A stretch of DNA of 64,000 nucleotides from Marinobacter sp. SS5-14b. GTDB lineage: Bacteria > Pseudomonadota > Gammaproteobacteria > Pseudomonadales > Oleiphilaceae. Position 1 is the first letter of the stretch, and each line of letters begins with the position of its first letter. The notes under the pieces are model-generated. The model searched no databases. It saw nothing but the letters and a program-made list of their open reading frames with translations, and had not been told where the DNA came from. This document shows, in pieces, positions 10,351-20,476 of this stretch. Location of the stretch: positions 372,001-436,000 of the forward strand of contig NZ_JASSVM010000001.1 in the NCBI RefSeq assembly GCF_030541005.1, in the 5' to 3' direction. The translations under genes were made by a program, and so were the position numbers.

Positions 10351-10426
10351 GTGGACGTAGCTCAGTTGGTAGAGCTCAGGATTGTGACTCCTGCGGTCGA
10401 GGGTTCGATCCCCTTCGTCCACCCCA
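10351..10426 (+). tRNA. tRNA-His (anticodon GTG)
   Basis: 76 nt, acceptor GTGGACG/CGTCCAC, anticodon loop ATTGTGACT region with GTG, and discriminator C facing an encoded G at 10350, which supplies the G-1 identity base of tRNA-His. CCA is encoded. Confidence 0.95.
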
Positions 10427-10487
10427 CTTTTCCCCTGTTTTGATGTCCACGTGTGCTGTTGTCAGATGTCAGCATATGGCCGGATGC

Positions 10488-10572
10488 GCGAGAGTGGCGG
10501 AATTGGTAGACGCACTGGATTTAGGTTCCAGCGGGGAAACCTGTGAGAGTTCGAGTCTCTCCTCTCGCACCA
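10488..10572 (+). tRNA. tRNA-Leu (anticodon TAG)
   Basis: 85 nt with a long variable arm (GCGGGGAAACCTGT region), acceptor GCGAGAG/CTCTCGC, anticodon loop TTTAGGT, encoded CCA. A T-rich stretch follows without a clear hairpin. Confidence 0.95.
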
Positions 10573-10741
10573 CCCTTTCTTTTTTCTGATTTGTCCCCAT
10601 CTTTAAATTAATCCGGTTGTGGCGCTGGTCTCAAACCGCTATTCAGGTTTGTCGGGTGATTCTCTCGGCAGGGTAAACCGTGATAAACTACCGGCTTTTA
10701 ATTTTGCGTCCCTTTTGGGTGAGTAGCCCTTTTCGGGATTT

Positions 10742-10750
10742 TGTTATAAT
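10742..10750 (+). promoter_or_regulatory. Extended -10 promoter for tig
   Basis: TGTTATAAT: a perfect TATAAT with the TG extension one base upstream. No good -35 is seen, typical of extended -10 promoters. The tig leader would be about 33 bases. Confidence 0.6.
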
Positions 10751-10789
10751 TTTCATTCACATACAGAATCTGTAATTTGAGGATCTTCC

Positions 10790-12094
10790 ATGCAAGTGTC
10801 TGTTGAAACGACCTCTAACATCGAGCGTCGCATGACGATTGGTGTGCCCGCCCAGGAAATTGATCAGGCGGTTCAGAAACGCCTGCAGGAAACTGCCCGT
10901 ACTGTACGCCTGAACGGTTTCCGCCCTGGTAAGGTGCCCATGAGCGTGGTCAAGCGTCGTTTCGGTGACAGCGTCCGTCAGGAAATTGTGGGCGAGGTCA
11001 TGCGTGACAATTACATCAAGGCACTGCAGGAGCAGGACATCAATCCGGCGGGCTGGCCGAAGTTTGAGCCGAAGACCATGGAAGAGGGTAAAGACCTCGA
11101 GTTCGTGGCCATTTTTGAAGTGCTCCCGGAAATCGAGCTGGGTGATCTGAGCAAGGTCAGCGTTGAAAAGCCGGTTGCCGAAGTGACTGATAAAGATATC
11201 GAAACCATGATCGATAATCTGCGTCGTCAGCAGGCGCCGTTGAAAGAAGTGAAGCGCAAGTCCAAGAACAAGGACATTGTGACCATCGATTTCAAAGGCT
11301 CCATTGATGGTGAAGAATTTGAAGGTGGCGCAGCTGAGGGGCACCGCCTGACGCTGGGTTCAGATCAGATGATTCCGGGCTTCGAGAAGGCCATTGTCGG
11401 CGGTAAAGCCGGTGAAGACCTCGAGATCGAGGTAACCTTCCCTGAGGATTACCACAATCAAGACCTGGCCGGTAAGCCTGCCAAGTTCGATATCAAGATT
11501 CACAAGGTAGAAGAGCCTCAGTTGCCGGAGCTCAACGCCGAGTTTTTCCAGAAGTTTGGCATTGAGGCTGTAGACGAAGCAGCGTTCCGTGAAGAAGTGA
11601 AAAAGAACATGGAACGTGAGCTGAAGCAGGCGGTTTCCAACAAGGTCAAGAACGACGTTGTTGAAGGTCTTCTGGAGACCACTGAGCTGGACGTACCCGC
11701 TTCTTTGGTTGATCAGGAAATTGATCGTTTGCGCCAGGAAGCGGTTCAGCGTTTCGGCGGACAGGTCGATTTCCAGCAGCTGCCTAAGGAAATCTTTGAA
11801 GACCAGGCCAAGCGCCGTGTTAAAACCGGTCTGCTGTTCCAGGAAGTTGTGAAGAAGAATGACCTGAAGGCAGACGCCGCCAAAGTTGAAGAAAAAATTC
11901 AGGAAATTGCTTCCACCTACGAGCAGCCTGAAGAGGTGGTTGCCCACTTTAACAGCAGCCCGGACCAGAAGAGCCAGGTTGAGTCTGTGGTTCTGGAAGA
12001 AGCCGTTGTTGACTACGTGCTTGCCCAGGCCAAGGTGAAAGAGACCAAGATGAAGTACGAGGAAGCAGTCAAAGCTGGTCAGCCCCAGCGTTGA
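10790..12094 (+). CDS. tig: Trigger factor
   Basis: Ribosome-bound chaperone and prolyl isomerase that meets nascent chains. It has 434 residues, the usual size. The N-terminal ribosome-binding domain has the signature GFRPGKVPMSVV near residue 45, the FKBP-type domain (about 150-245) has DFKGSIDGEEFEGG and GSDQMIPGFEKAIVG, and a long helical C-terminal domain follows. The ATG has a GAGG site. It heads the tig-clpP-clpX-lon run of folding and proteolysis genes. A hairpin terminator follows. Confidence 0.97.
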   Translation: MQVSVETTSNIERRMTIGVPAQEIDQAVQKRLQETARTVRLNGFRPGKVPMSVVKRRFGDSVRQEIVGEVMRDNYIKALQEQDINPAGWPKFEPKTMEEGKDLEFVAIFEVLPEIELGDLSKVSVEKPVAEVTDKDIETMIDNLRRQQAPLKEVKRKSKNKDIVTIDFKGSIDGEEFEGGAAEGHRLTLGSDQMIPGFEKAIVGGKAGEDLEIEVTFPEDYHNQDLAGKPAKFDIKIHKVEEPQLPELNAEFFQKFGIEAVDEAAFREEVKKNMERELKQAVSNKVKNDVVEGLLETTELDVPASLVDQEIDRLRQEAVQRFGGQVDFQQLPKEIFEDQAKRRVKTGLLFQEVVKKNDLKADAAKVEEKIQEIASTYEQPEEVVAHFNSSPDQKSQVESVVLEEAVVDYVLAQAKVKETKMKYEEAVKAGQPQR

Positions 12095-12130
12095 TGGCCC
12101 GGGCGTTTTAGTCCGGAGTCGCTTTCTGGA

Positions 12131-12156
12131 AACAGCCGGCGTGTCCGGCTGTTTTC
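12131..12156 (+). terminator. Rho-independent terminator after tig
   Basis: AACAGCCGG and CCGGCTGTT around CGTGT, then a short TTTC tail. Moderate strength, so some transcription may continue into clpP. Confidence 0.75.
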
Positions 12157-12261
12157 ATCTGGACTCAGTGGTGGCAGAGTATAAGGGTATCCAGGTGATA
12201 CAATTTGGATGTCCTGCCTCAGGAGTCCATGCCCATAGTCTTTAAGGAGCTCAGGCAACAC

Positions 12262-12897
12262 ATGACGCAAAAACCGTTTGATGGCCCTACAATGATAACC
12301 AGCGCTGGTCTGGTGCCGATGGTAATTGAACAGACAGCAAGGGGCGAACGTTCGTTTGACATCTACTCCCGTCTGCTCAAAGAGCGGGTGATTTTTTTGG
12401 TTGGGCCGGTGGAAGATCACATGGCCAACCTGGTCGTTGCTCAGCTGTTGTTCCTCGAGTCCGAAAATCCGGATAAGGACATTCACCTGTATATCAACAG
12501 CCCGGGTGGGTCTGTCACGGCGGGTATGTCGATCTACGACACCATGCAGTTCGTGAAGCCCGATGTGGCGACCTTATGCATTGGTCAGGCAGCGAGCATG
12601 GGCGCATTTCTGCTCGCCGGCGGCGCAAACGGCAAACGCGCCTGCTTGCCAAATTCCCGCGTAATGATTCACCAGCCGTTGGGCGGTTATCAGGGCCAGG
12701 CTTCAGATATTGAAATTCACACACGTGAGATTCTCAAGATTCGTCATACCCTGAACTCGATATTGGCCGAGCACACAGGCCAGGATCTCGAAACCATCGG
12801 GCGGGATACGGATCGCGATAATTTCATGGATCCGGTCCAGGCTAAAGAGTACGGGTTGATTGATACAGTACTTGATAAGCGCGTACCGAATAAATAA
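12262..12897 (+). CDS. clpP: ATP-dependent Clp protease proteolytic subunit
   Basis: Serine protease that forms a two-ring, 14-subunit chamber and degrades proteins fed by ClpX or ClpA. The catalytic triad is visible: Ser112 in GQAASMGAF, His137 in MIHQPLGG and Asp186 in DTDRDNF, each one residue on from the E. coli precursor positions. I chose ATG 12262 (211 residues) because it matches family length; AAGGAG lies 12 bases upstream. ATG 12229 is an alternative. It is followed by clpX after 76 bases that contain a hairpin. Confidence 0.95.
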   Translation: MTQKPFDGPTMITSAGLVPMVIEQTARGERSFDIYSRLLKERVIFLVGPVEDHMANLVVAQLLFLESENPDKDIHLYINSPGGSVTAGMSIYDTMQFVKPDVATLCIGQAASMGAFLLAGGANGKRACLPNSRVMIHQPLGGYQGQASDIEIHTREILKIRHTLNSILAEHTGQDLETIGRDTDRDNFMDPVQAKEYGLIDTVLDKRVPNK

Positions 12898-12922
12898 TAC
12901 TGAAAGTCATCGCATCATCCCT

Positions 12923-12951
12923 GGCCTGCGTATCCACCTTTAACGCAGGCC
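12923..12951 (+). repeat. Hairpin between clpP and clpX
   Basis: Perfect 9-bp arms GGCCTGCGT and ACGCAGGCC with an 11-base loop and no T-tract. It may be an mRNA processing or stability element that sets clpP and clpX levels apart. Confidence 0.6.
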
Positions 12952-12973
12952 AATGAAGAACAGAGGTATTTCA

Positions 12974-14257
12974 ATGGCAGATGAAAGAAACGGCAGAGGC
13001 GACGATAACGGCAAGTTGCTCTACTGCTCGTTTTGTGGAAAGAGCCAGCATGAAGTCCGTAAGCTCATTGCAGGGCCCTCGGTGTTCATCTGCGACGAGT
13101 GTGTTGATCTGTGCAACGATATTATTCGGGAAGAAATTCAGGAAAATGCCCAGGAAGACACCAGTGATCGTCTTCCCGTGCCGGCAGAAATCCGTGAAAC
13201 CCTGAATGAATATGTGATTGGGCAGGATCGCGCCAAGATTGTGTTGTCTGTCGCTGTCTATAACCACTACAAGCGCTTGCGTTACGGCGAGGGCAAGAGT
13301 GATGTCGAGTTGGGTAAGAGTAACATTCTGCTGATCGGTCCGACCGGTAGCGGTAAGACCCTTCTTGCTGAAACGCTTGCGCGTATGCTCAACGTACCGT
13401 TTACGATTGCTGATGCAACCACACTGACCGAAGCCGGTTATGTGGGTGAGGATGTCGAGAACATCATCCAGAAGCTGCTTCAGAAGTGCGATTATGATGT
13501 GGAAAAGGCCCAGCGCGGTATTGTCTATATCGATGAGATTGACAAGATTTCCCGTAAGTCTGATAACCCGTCCATCACTCGGGATGTGTCCGGTGAGGGC
13601 GTTCAGCAGGCCTTGCTCAAGCTGATCGAGGGGACGGTTGCGTCGGTTCCGCCCCAGGGTGGCCGCAAGCATCCCCAGCAGGAATTTTTGCAGGTTGATA
13701 CCGGCAATATTCTGTTCATCTGTGGTGGTGCGTTCGCTGGTCTGGAAAAGGTTATTCAGGAGCGTTCCGAGCGCAGCTCCATCGGTTTCTCGGCAACGGT
13801 GAAGAGCCAGGACGACAGCAAGAGTGCTGGCGATATCATTCAGGACGTGGAAACCGAGGATCTGGTCAAGTTTGGCCTGATTCCTGAGTTTGTTGGTCGT
13901 CTTCCGGTTGTGGCGACGCTGACCGAGCTGGATGAAGATGCACTCGTGCAGATTCTTACGGAGCCAAAGAACGCCCTGACCAAGCAGTATCAGAAACTCT
14001 TTGATCTGGAAGGTGTTGAACTGGACTTCCGTGAAGACGCCCTCAGGGCAGTGGCCCGAAAGGCTATGGCTCGCAAGACCGGTGCCCGCGGTCTGAGATC
14101 GATCATGGAAGCAACCTTGCTCGACACCATGTATCAGATTCCGTCTGAACATGATGTGTCAAAGGTTGTTATTGATGAGAGTGTGATCAGCGGCGATTCA
14201 GAGCCGTTCAAGATCTACGCGAGAAGCGATCACGCCAAAGCGGCGTCAGAAGATTGA
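12974..14257 (+). CDS. clpX: ATP-dependent Clp protease ATP-binding subunit ClpX
   Basis: AAA+ unfoldase hexamer that recognises tagged substrates and threads them into ClpP. The start [10 protein letters not shown] has AGAGGT seven bases before it and gives 427 residues. The N-terminal zinc domain uses Cys18, 21, 40 and 43. Walker A GPTGSGKT is at 122-129, Walker [10 protein letters not shown] near 180, and the ClpP-docking IGF loop reads SIGFSA near 273. The C-terminal small AAA domain is complete. A strong terminator separates it from lon. Confidence 0.97.
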   Translation: MADERNGRGDDNGKLLYCSFCGKSQHEVRKLIAGPSVFICDECVDLCNDIIREEIQENAQEDTSDRLPVPAEIRETLNEYVIGQDRAKIVLSVAVYNHYKRLRYGEGKSDVELGKSNILLIGPTGSGKTLLAETLARMLNVPFTIADATTLTEAGYVGEDVENIIQKLLQKCDYDVEKAQRGIVYIDEIDKISRKSDNPSITRDVSGEGVQQALLKLIEGTVASVPPQGGRKHPQQEFLQVDTGNILFICGGAFAGLEKVIQERSERSSIGFSATVKSQDDSKSAGDIIQDVETEDLVKFGLIPEFVGRLPVVATLTELDEDALVQILTEPKNALTKQYQKLFDLEGVELDFREDALRAVARKAMARKTGARGLRSIMEATLLDTMYQIPSEHDVSKVVIDESVISGDSEPFKIYARSDHAKAASED

Positions 14258-14287
14258 TCTGGTATTTTCCGAACGCTGGATGATTTG

Positions 14288-14314
14288 AAAAAGGGGCGTT
14301 TAACGCCCCTTTTT
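14288..14314 (+). terminator. Rho-independent terminator after clpX
   Basis: AGGGGCGTT/AACGCCCCT hairpin at 14292-14310 with A-tract before and T-tract after. Confidence 0.9.
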
Positions 14315-14362
14315 CATGGCTGCCTGTAACCTGCCTGCCCTTATTTTCACTCCGTAAAAAGA

Positions 14363-14388
14363 TTGCAATTTTTGCCTGCGCCCCAATG
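14363..14388 (+). promoter_or_regulatory. Candidate sigma32 (heat-shock) promoter of lon
   Basis: TTGCAA at 14363-14368 and CCCCAATG at 14381-14388, 12 bp apart, compared with the sigma32 pattern CTTGAA / CCCCAT. The -10 is good, the -35 partial. Control of lon by heat shock is well known in E. coli, which favours the reading. Confidence 0.4.
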
Positions 14389-14429
14389 ATGGGTGATATG
14401 CTGAATAAAATGCTGTCAGAGGATTCTCT

Positions 14430-16847
14430 ATGACCCTTATATCCGAACAAACCGTGCAGGAATACCCGCTGCTTCCACTTCGTGATGTGGTGGTGTTCCC
14501 GCACATGGTGGTGCCGCTGTTTGTCGGCCGGGAGAAGTCCATTCAGGCGCTTGAGGCCGCGATGGAGGGCAGCAAGGAAATTCTGTTGGTCGCCCAGAAA
14601 GACGCGTCCACCGATGAGCCGGGCCCCGACGACGTTTTCAACATGGGCACCCTGGCAACCGTTTTGCAGATGCTGCGGTTACCTGACGGCACAGTAAAAG
14701 TGTTGGTTGAGGGTAACGCCCGTGCCAGCATCTCCAGTATAGAAGAAGGTGAGTTCCTGACTGGCGATGCCATCCTGATGGACGAAGACTCGTTGCCCGA
14801 GCGTGAGGAAGACGTTCTCACCAAAACGCTGATGGACGAGTTCGAGAAGTATGTGAAATTGTCCAAGAAAGTGCCGTCTGAAGTATCCAACGCGTTGACT
14901 GGCATTAACGAGATTGACCGGCTGGTGGATACCATGGCCGCGCACCTGGATATGCGCATCCCGGAGAAGCAGGAGCTGCTGGAAGCGTTGGATGTGCGTA
15001 AGCGGGTTGACCTGTTGTTGGGCAAGCTTGACGGTGAAATCGACCTGATCGAGGTTGAAAAGCGCATTCGCGGCCGCGTCAAAAAACAGATGGAGCGCAG
15101 TCAGCGGGAGTATTATCTCAACGAGCAGATGAAGGCTATCCAGAAAGAAATGGGTACCCTGGGCGAGGGCAGCAACGACTTTGAAGAGCTTGAGCAAAAA
15201 CTCGAGGAGGCGGGCCTGCCGGAAGAAGCGCTGAAGAAAACCGAAGCGGAGCTGAACAAGCTCAAGATGATGTCGCCCATGTCCGCCGAAGCGACCGTGG
15301 TGCGGGGCTACATTGATTGGATGCTGGCCGTTCCCTGGAAAAAGCGTAGCAGGGTGCGCCATGATCTGGAGAAAGCCCGGGAGATTCTGGACAAAGATCA
15401 CTACGGCCTGGATGAAGTCAAGAAGCGGATTCTGGAATACCTTGCTGTGCAAAGTCGGGTCAAGAAGGTCAAAGGCCCTGTGCTGTGTCTGGTGGGGCCT
15501 CCTGGAGTGGGTAAAACATCCCTTGGCCAGTCCATCGCCAAAGCGACCAACCGGAAGTACACACGGATGGCTTTGGGCGGTGTGCGCGACGAAGCGGAAA
15601 TCCGAGGTCATCGTAAAACCTACATCGGGGCTTTGCCTGGCAAGCTGCTGCAGAAGCTTTCAAAGGTCGGCGTAAAGAACCCGCTGTTCCTGTTCGATGA
15701 AATTGACAAGATGGGTATGGATCATCGGGGTGACCCGGCGTCCGCCCTGCTGGAAGTGCTCGATCCGGAGCAGAACCACACGTTCAACGATCATTACCTG
15801 GAAGTAGATTACGACCTTTCAGATGTGATGTTTGTTTGTACCTCTAACTCCATGGATATTCCTCCGGCGTTGCTGGATCGAATGGAGATTATCCGGATCC
15901 CGGGTTACACCGAAGAAGAGAAGGTGAACATTGCTCTTCGGTATTTGCTGCCGAAGCAGATTCTTGCAAATGGCCTTCGCAAGGGTGAGCTGGATGTACC
16001 GGAAGAAACCATTCGTGATCTGATCCGCTATTACACTCGTGAAGCGGGTGTGCGGGGGCTGGAGCGGGAAATCGCGAAAATCTGCCGCAAGGTTGTTCGG
16101 GAGCATGTCGAGAGCAGCGACAAGGCTTCGCTGACGATCACGCAGGAGATGCTGGAAGACTACTCGGGCGTTAAAAAGTTCAAGTATGGCCTGGCGGAAG
16201 AGAGCAACCAGATTGGTCAGGTGACCGGCCTGGCATGGACGCAGGTGGGCGGTGAACTGCTGACCATTGAGTGCGCATTAACGCCGGGTAAAGGCCGGGT
16301 TGTAAAAACAGGCTCACTGGGCGACGTAATGCAGGAGTCTATTCAAACGGCGCTGACGGTGGTTCGAAGCCGGGCTTCGGGGCTTGGTGTAACCGATGAT
16401 TTTCACGAAAAACACGACCTCCATGTTCACGTTCCTGAGGGTGCAACGCCGAAAGACGGCCCAAGTGCGGGTATCGGAATGTGCACAGCTCTCGTTTCTG
16501 CACTGACCAAAATACCGGTGCGTGCGGATGTGGCCATGACCGGGGAAATCACACTTCGCGGTCGTGTGCTGCCGATTGGCGGACTGAAGGAAAAGCTCCT
16601 GGCAGCCCATCGCGGGGGTATTAAAACCGTTCTGATTCCTGATGAAAATGTTCGTGATCTCAAAGAGATACCAGATAGTATCAAAGAGTCACTGGAAATC
16701 AGGCCGGTTAAATGGATTGATGAAGTGCTTGATATTGCGCTGGCTTATCCACCGAAGCCACGGGTTGAAAATGACGCCGATAAAGCGTCACCAGCCAAGG
16801 CAAATGATGAGTCCGGCGATGCTGCAGAACGCATAAATACACATTAA
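14430..16847 (+). CDS. lon: ATP-dependent protease Lon
   Basis: Cytoplasmic AAA+ serine protease that removes damaged and some regulatory proteins. It has 805 residues. The N-terminal substrate-recognition domain opens [13 protein letters not shown]. Walker A GPPGVGKT is at 356-363 and Walker [11 protein letters not shown] near 420. The catalytic dyad is Ser679 in [11 protein letters not shown] and Lys722 in GLKEKLL, the same numbers as in E. coli. It has its own promoter region with a possible heat-shock element, and the hupB promoter follows its stop. Confidence 0.97.
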   Translation: MTLISEQTVQEYPLLPLRDVVVFPHMVVPLFVGREKSIQALEAAMEGSKEILLVAQKDASTDEPGPDDVFNMGTLATVLQMLRLPDGTVKVLVEGNARASISSIEEGEFLTGDAILMDEDSLPEREEDVLTKTLMDEFEKYVKLSKKVPSEVSNALTGINEIDRLVDTMAAHLDMRIPEKQELLEALDVRKRVDLLLGKLDGEIDLIEVEKRIRGRVKKQMERSQREYYLNEQMKAIQKEMGTLGEGSNDFEELEQKLEEAGLPEEALKKTEAELNKLKMMSPMSAEATVVRGYIDWMLAVPWKKRSRVRHDLEKAREILDKDHYGLDEVKKRILEYLAVQSRVKKVKGPVLCLVGPPGVGKTSLGQSIAKATNRKYTRMALGGVRDEAEIRGHRKTYIGALPGKLLQKLSKVGVKNPLFLFDEIDKMGMDHRGDPASALLEVLDPEQNHTFNDHYLEVDYDLSDVMFVCTSNSMDIPPALLDRMEIIRIPGYTEEEKVNIALRYLLPKQILANGLRKGELDVPEETIRDLIRYYTREAGVRGLEREIAKICRKVVREHVESSDKASLTITQEMLEDYSGVKKFKYGLAEESNQIGQVTGLAWTQVGGELLTIECALTPGKGRVVKTGSLGDVMQESIQTALTVVRSRASGLGVTDDFHEKHDLHVHVPEGATPKDGPSAGIGMCTALVSALTKIPVRADVAMTGEITLRGRVLPIGGLKEKLLAAHRGGIKTVLIPDENVRDLKEIPDSIKESLEIRPVKWIDEVLDIALAYPPKPRVENDADKASPAKANDESGDAAERINTH

Positions 16848-16862
16848 ACCGGGGATGAGTTG

Positions 16863-16892
16863 TTGACATGCCCGAGAGCCCGTTGGTATAAC
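16863..16892 (+). promoter_or_regulatory. Sigma70-type promoter for hupB
   Basis: Perfect TTGACA at 16863-16868 and TATAAC at 16887-16892, 18 bp apart. It predicts a leader of roughly 190 bases before the hupB GTG. Confidence 0.75.
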
Positions 16893-16926
16893 TGTTTCGC
16901 CGTGAAGCAGCCAATACCAAGGGCTC
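16876..16926. repeat. Long interrupted dyad overlapping the hupB promoter
   Basis: GAGCCCGTTGGTAT at 16876-16889 and ATACCAAGGGCTC at 16914-16926 are complementary but for one bulged G, with 24 bases between. The left arm includes part of the -10 element. It may be an operator or architectural-protein site. Confidence 0.6.
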
Positions 16927-17085
16927 CCGCGCAGTATGTGCCTATTCCGAACACCGGTTAATCGCCGCAAGGAATAATAAAACTGAAGAATGGAATTCTC
17001 CGACCGCTTATGCGATAGTCGAGAACGTCCTCGAAAAAACAAACCAACCTATAACATCTTCAACCTGAAATCGAAGGGGTTTAGT

Positions 17086-17358
17086 GTGAACAAGTCCGAA
17101 CTGATCGATGCAATTGCAGAGTCCGCAGATATTTCTAAAGCTGCAGCTGGCCGTGCGCTGGATGCTATGACCAACACCATCACTGGTGCACTGAAGAAAG
17201 GCGACCAGGTTACCCTGATCGGCTTCGGTACCTTTTCTGTGAAGGACCGTGCCGCTCGTACCGGCCGTAACCCGCAGACTGGCGCTGAAATCAAGATTGC
17301 GGCCTCCAAAGTGCCTGGATTCAAGGCAGGTAAGGCCCTGAAAGACGCCGTTAAGTAA
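17086..17358 (+). CDS. hupB: DNA-binding protein HU, beta-type
   Basis: Small dimeric nucleoid protein of 90 residues that bends and coats DNA. The reading frame is open upstream, but the conserved start [12 protein letters not shown] and the AAGGGG site fix GTG 17086. The DNA-binding arm reads [21 protein letters not shown] and the C-terminus is [12 protein letters not shown]. It lies between lon and ppiD, the common gammaproteobacterial order, with its own promoter and terminator. Confidence 0.97.
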   Translation: MNKSELIDAIAESADISKAAAGRALDAMTNTITGALKKGDQVTLIGFGTFSVKDRAARTGRNPQTGAEIKIAASKVPGFKAGKALKDAVK

Positions 17359-17407
17359 CGGATCTTTCTCTGGCAGCTTCCGCTGGCGGAAGTTGCCATT
17401 AGAATTC

Positions 17408-17438
17408 AAGGCGCATTCCGAACAGGGTGCGCCTTTTT
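17408..17438 (+). terminator. Rho-independent terminator after hupB
   Basis: AAGGCGC and GCGCCTT arms with a 14-base loop, then a T-tract. A second hairpin (GGCAGCTTCCGC/GCGGAAGTTGCC, near 17371-17396) lies just before it without a T-tract. Confidence 0.8.
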
Positions 17439-17513
17439 ACGTTAAAGGCAGCCGGGGCTACACCTCACCACAATAACCACCAGCACGACCTTGAACAGGG
17501 ATTCAGAAACAAC

Positions 17514-19361
17514 ATGCTTCAAGATATTCGGGATAACGCCCAGAGCACGATCGCCAAAGTTATCGTTGGCCTTTTGATTATCTCTCTTTCTATTTGGGGA
17601 ATGGACGCCATTATTGGCGGTTTTACCGGAGAGCCGGAAGTGGCTACCGTTAACGGTAACGACATTACAGAGCGAGAGTTCCTGCGCACCGTTCAGCTGG
17701 AAACCCAGCAGCGTCTGATGCGGATGGAGAATCCGGACCCCTCCATGGTGGACGAAGATCAGGTTCGACAGGACGTTCTTGAGGCGCTTATCCAGGAAGC
17801 CGTCTTGACGCAGGATGCACAGAATCAGGGGCTGGGGCTGTCCGATGCAGACATTGATGCGTTGATCAGGCAGATGCCTCAGTTTCAGGTCGATGGCAAG
17901 TACAGCCCTGAGCGCTTTGCGGCCACCGTGCGCAGCGTTGGAATGGGTGTGGCTGAGTTTCGTGCCAGCATGCGCAAGAACTACGTGACCAATCAGATCC
18001 GTGCAGCGATTGCCCAAACCGGACTGGTTGCACCTGAAAATGCAGCCCAGCTGCTGGCTATGCAAAACCAGACACGGAATTTCCGTGTGTTGGCGCTTTC
18101 AGCGGATGATGTGGCTGATCGGGTTTCAGTATCAGACGAAGAAGTAGCGTCGTATTACCAGGAAAACAAGGCCCAGTTCCAGGAGCCGGAGCAGGTTGAT
18201 GCTGCCTATATCACCTTGTCTCAGGGAGCGCTGGCTGCAACGATTGATGTGTCTGATGATGAAGTGCGCAGTCGGTATAACGAACGTGCGGAACAATACG
18301 CCCGGGAAGAGCGTAAAGCGGCTCACATTCTGGTTGAGGCGGGAGCCGAGGCCAACGAAACCATTACCACCATTCAGCAACGGCTGGAAGCCGGGGAGTC
18401 GTTTGCGGAGCTGGCGGCCGAGTACTCCGTCGATACCGTTTCGGCCCGAGAAGGCGGTGATCTTGGCTATGCAGGTCGGGGGGTGTACGACCAGGCGTTT
18501 GAAGAAGCGCTCTTTGCCCTTGAAAAGGGCGAGGTATCCGGACCGGTTGAAACCAGTTTCGGTATTCACCTGATCCAGCTGGCCGACGTTCGCCGCTCTG
18601 ACGTTCCCACCTTCGAAGAGTTGGCAGGTCAACTGCGCCAAGAGCTTGCCCGGGAACAGGCTGCAGAGCGCTTTGCTGAGGTGCGCGCGCAACTTGCTGA
18701 TGCTGCCTATGCTGCGGATGATCTTGCAGGACCTGCCAGTGAGCTTGGCCTTGAAGTGCGTGAAGTGGACGGTGTAGCCCGTACCGGTGGTACCGCGCCC
18801 TTTGATCACGCTGGACTGGTTCGTCAGGTATTCTCCGAGGACGTGCTAAAGGGAGGATATAACACGGAACTGATCGATGTAGGCGACAATGTGTCCGTCG
18901 TAGCTCGGGTCAGAACTTACCATGAGCCTCGTCAACTGGAACTGACTGATGTAAAGGAAGATATCCGTGCAACCCTGACGGCTCGCGCCACGCGTGAAGC
19001 TTTACAGGCCAAAGCTGATGAACTGGTTGCGGTGATTGAATCCGGCGATGAGCCGGAGCAGGGAAGCTGGCAGAGCTTTGAAGAGCAGGGCCGTGGTGCT
19101 GCGGGTGCTCTTAGCCCGTTTGTACTTCAGAAGGCTTTCGCGATGGCCAGACCAGAGGGTGGCCAGCCTTCGGTAGATGCGGTCGTTGATCAGCGTGAGG
19201 CAGCCGTCATTGTGTTGGAAGGAGTGAATGAGGGCGATGTAGACCGTGACGGCGCCGAGTTCCAGCAGGTCAGCCAGTTTCTCATGCAGCTCGAAGGTCA
19301 GCGTGAATACATGGCGTATCAGCAGTATCTGAGAAATACCGCTGAGGTGGATCGGAACTGA
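17514..19361 (+). CDS. ppiD: Peptidyl-prolyl cis-trans isomerase D, membrane-anchored periplasmic chaperone
   Basis: Inner-membrane protein with a large periplasmic part that meets proteins leaving the Sec channel. MLQDIRDNAQSTIAK is the conserved opening, followed by one membrane segment at about 15-35; the upstream in-frame extension is not supported. A SurA-like region spans roughly 40-230. The parvulin (PpiC) domain starts near residue 266 at ERKAAHILVEAG and runs through FGIHLIQL. Total length is 615 residues. It follows hupB and ends at a strong shared terminator. Confidence 0.93.
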   Translation: MLQDIRDNAQSTIAKVIVGLLIISLSIWGMDAIIGGFTGEPEVATVNGNDITEREFLRTVQLETQQRLMRMENPDPSMVDEDQVRQDVLEALIQEAVLTQDAQNQGLGLSDADIDALIRQMPQFQVDGKYSPERFAATVRSVGMGVAEFRASMRKNYVTNQIRAAIAQTGLVAPENAAQLLAMQNQTRNFRVLALSADDVADRVSVSDEEVASYYQENKAQFQEPEQVDAAYITLSQGALAATIDVSDDEVRSRYNERAEQYAREERKAAHILVEAGAEANETITTIQQRLEAGESFAELAAEYSVDTVSAREGGDLGYAGRGVYDQAFEEALFALEKGEVSGPVETSFGIHLIQLADVRRSDVPTFEELAGQLRQELAREQAAERFAEVRAQLADAAYAADDLAGPASELGLEVREVDGVARTGGTAPFDHAGLVRQVFSEDVLKGGYNTELIDVGDNVSVVARVRTYHEPRQLELTDVKEDIRATLTARATREALQAKADELVAVIESGDEPEQGSWQSFEEQGRGAAGALSPFVLQKAFAMARPEGGQPSVDAVVDQREAAVIVLEGVNEGDVDRDGAEFQQVSQFLMQLEGQREYMAYQQYLRNTAEVDRN

Positions 19362-19374
19362 TTCGTCGGCCAAT

Positions 19375-19404
19375 AAAAAAGGGTGCTCAGGCACCCTTTT
19401 TTTT
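19375..19404. terminator. Bidirectional terminator, ppiD/hexR
   Basis: GGGTGC-TCAG-GCACCC hairpin at 19381-19396 between six A and eight T, serving both converging genes. Confidence 0.93.
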
Positions 19405-19407
19405 CGC

Positions 19408-20283
19408 TTATGAATTCAGCGGGAAGCGCGTTGCCTTGAGGCTTTCTTTGACCTTCTTCAGATGTGCCAGAAAGTCTGGGCCTCGTTTCAGTGTGACACC
19501 GGTAGCCAGGATGTCGATAACGGTCAGGTGAATGATCCGTGAAGACATGGGCATGTATACTTCCGTATCCTCTGGTGAGGTGACGCCAAGCACTGTTGTG
19601 CAAACGTCGGCCAGCGGTGACTCGGGGTTGGTGATGCCAATAACCGTGGCACCATTGGCTCGCGCCAGACGGGCTATTTCGACGGACTCCCGGGTACGTC
19701 CGGTGTACGAAATCACTACGATGGCGTGACCGACACCGGCGCCTGCAGCCACCATGCGTTGCATCAGGGCATCATCGTATGACGACACGGGAATGTTGAA
19801 GCGAAAAAATTTGTGCTGGGCATCCAGAGCAACCGACGCTGAGCCGCCCATGCCAAAGAAACTGACTTGCTTGGCTTGAATCAGGTAGTCGACTACCTTT
19901 TCAATGGCCTGAGGGTCCAGTGCCTGCCTGGCTTTGTCCAGGCTGGCAATCGTGCTGAGCATGATTTTGTCAGCATACTCGGCAGCGGCGTCATCCGGTT
20001 CAATATTTTGCCCCACATACGGTGTGCCGGTGGCGATACTCTGAGCTAACCGAATTTTGAAGTCCGGGAATCCGGTGGCAGAGAAACCCCGGCAAAACCG
20101 GTTCACTGTGGGTTCGCTGACCTCTGCGGCTCGTGCCAGTGCCGCAATGCTGTACCGGGTTGCTGCGCTCGGGTCGCGGAGGATGGCCCCAGCTACTTTG
20201 CGCTCCGATTTATTCAGTGTTTCCAGCCGGTTTTGTATCTCTTCCAGCAGATTTTCTTCTCTATGTACCGCACTTGCTGCCAT
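19408..20283 (-). CDS. hexR: HexR-type regulator of sugar catabolism (RpiR family)
   Basis: Repressor that in Pseudomonas releases zwf, edd and related promoters when it binds the Entner-Doudoroff intermediate KDPG. It has 291 residues: an N-terminal RpiR helix-turn-helix ([19 protein letters not shown], about 44-62) and a C-terminal SIS sugar-phosphate domain (about 125-260) with [16 protein letters not shown] and [11 protein letters not shown]. The start ATG 20283 has AGGGAG eight bases upstream; an upstream TTG is less likely. It is divergent from zwf-pgl-eda, its expected targets. Confidence 0.93.
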   Translation of the reverse strand: MAASAVHREENLLEEIQNRLETLNKSERKVAGAILRDPSAATRYSIAALARAAEVSEPTVNRFCRGFSATGFPDFKIRLAQSIATGTPYVGQNIEPDDAAAEYADKIMLSTIASLDKARQALDPQAIEKVVDYLIQAKQVSFFGMGGSASVALDAQHKFFRFNIPVSSYDDALMQRMVAAGAGVGHAIVVISYTGRTRESVEIARLARANGATVIGITNPESPLADVCTTVLGVTSPEDTEVYMPMSSRIIHLTVIDILATGVTLKRGPDFLAHLKKVKESLKATRFPLNS

Positions 20284-20409
20284 ACGGTTTACTCCCTGAT
20301 TTGCCGGCAATTTTGGTCATGAGGTTGAGCTATTATACCTTGTGCATCCGGTTTCCCGAGTAGTAAATACGTCATAGTGGCTTGAAGCCTTGGATTATAC
20401 GAAATGTGG

Positions 20410-20436
20410 TGTCATTATTTAGGTAAAGTTACGACA
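20410..20436. promoter_or_regulatory. Imperfect dyad upstream of zwf, candidate HexR site
   Basis: TGTC at 20410 and GACA at 20433-20436 are the outer arms of a 27-bp element with 9 of 13 positions symmetric, containing GTAAAGTTAC. It lies about 40 bp before zwf. HexR is the obvious candidate ligand, but the match to published HexR boxes is only partial. The rest of the hexR-zwf gap shows no clearer signal. Confidence 0.3.
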
Positions 20437-20476
20437 TGGTTCATGGCCGCAGGCCGGCAGGAGAGTGTGAGAGCCC

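Noticed and set aside
10573..10789. Regulatory RNA or riboswitch in the tRNA-Leu to tig gap
   Set aside because: Only short GGG/CCC pairings; nothing matches a known class, and an extended -10 promoter explains the region.
12971..14152. Minus-strand 393-codon open frame opposite clpX
   Set aside because: Antisense shadow of ClpX; no recognisable domain.
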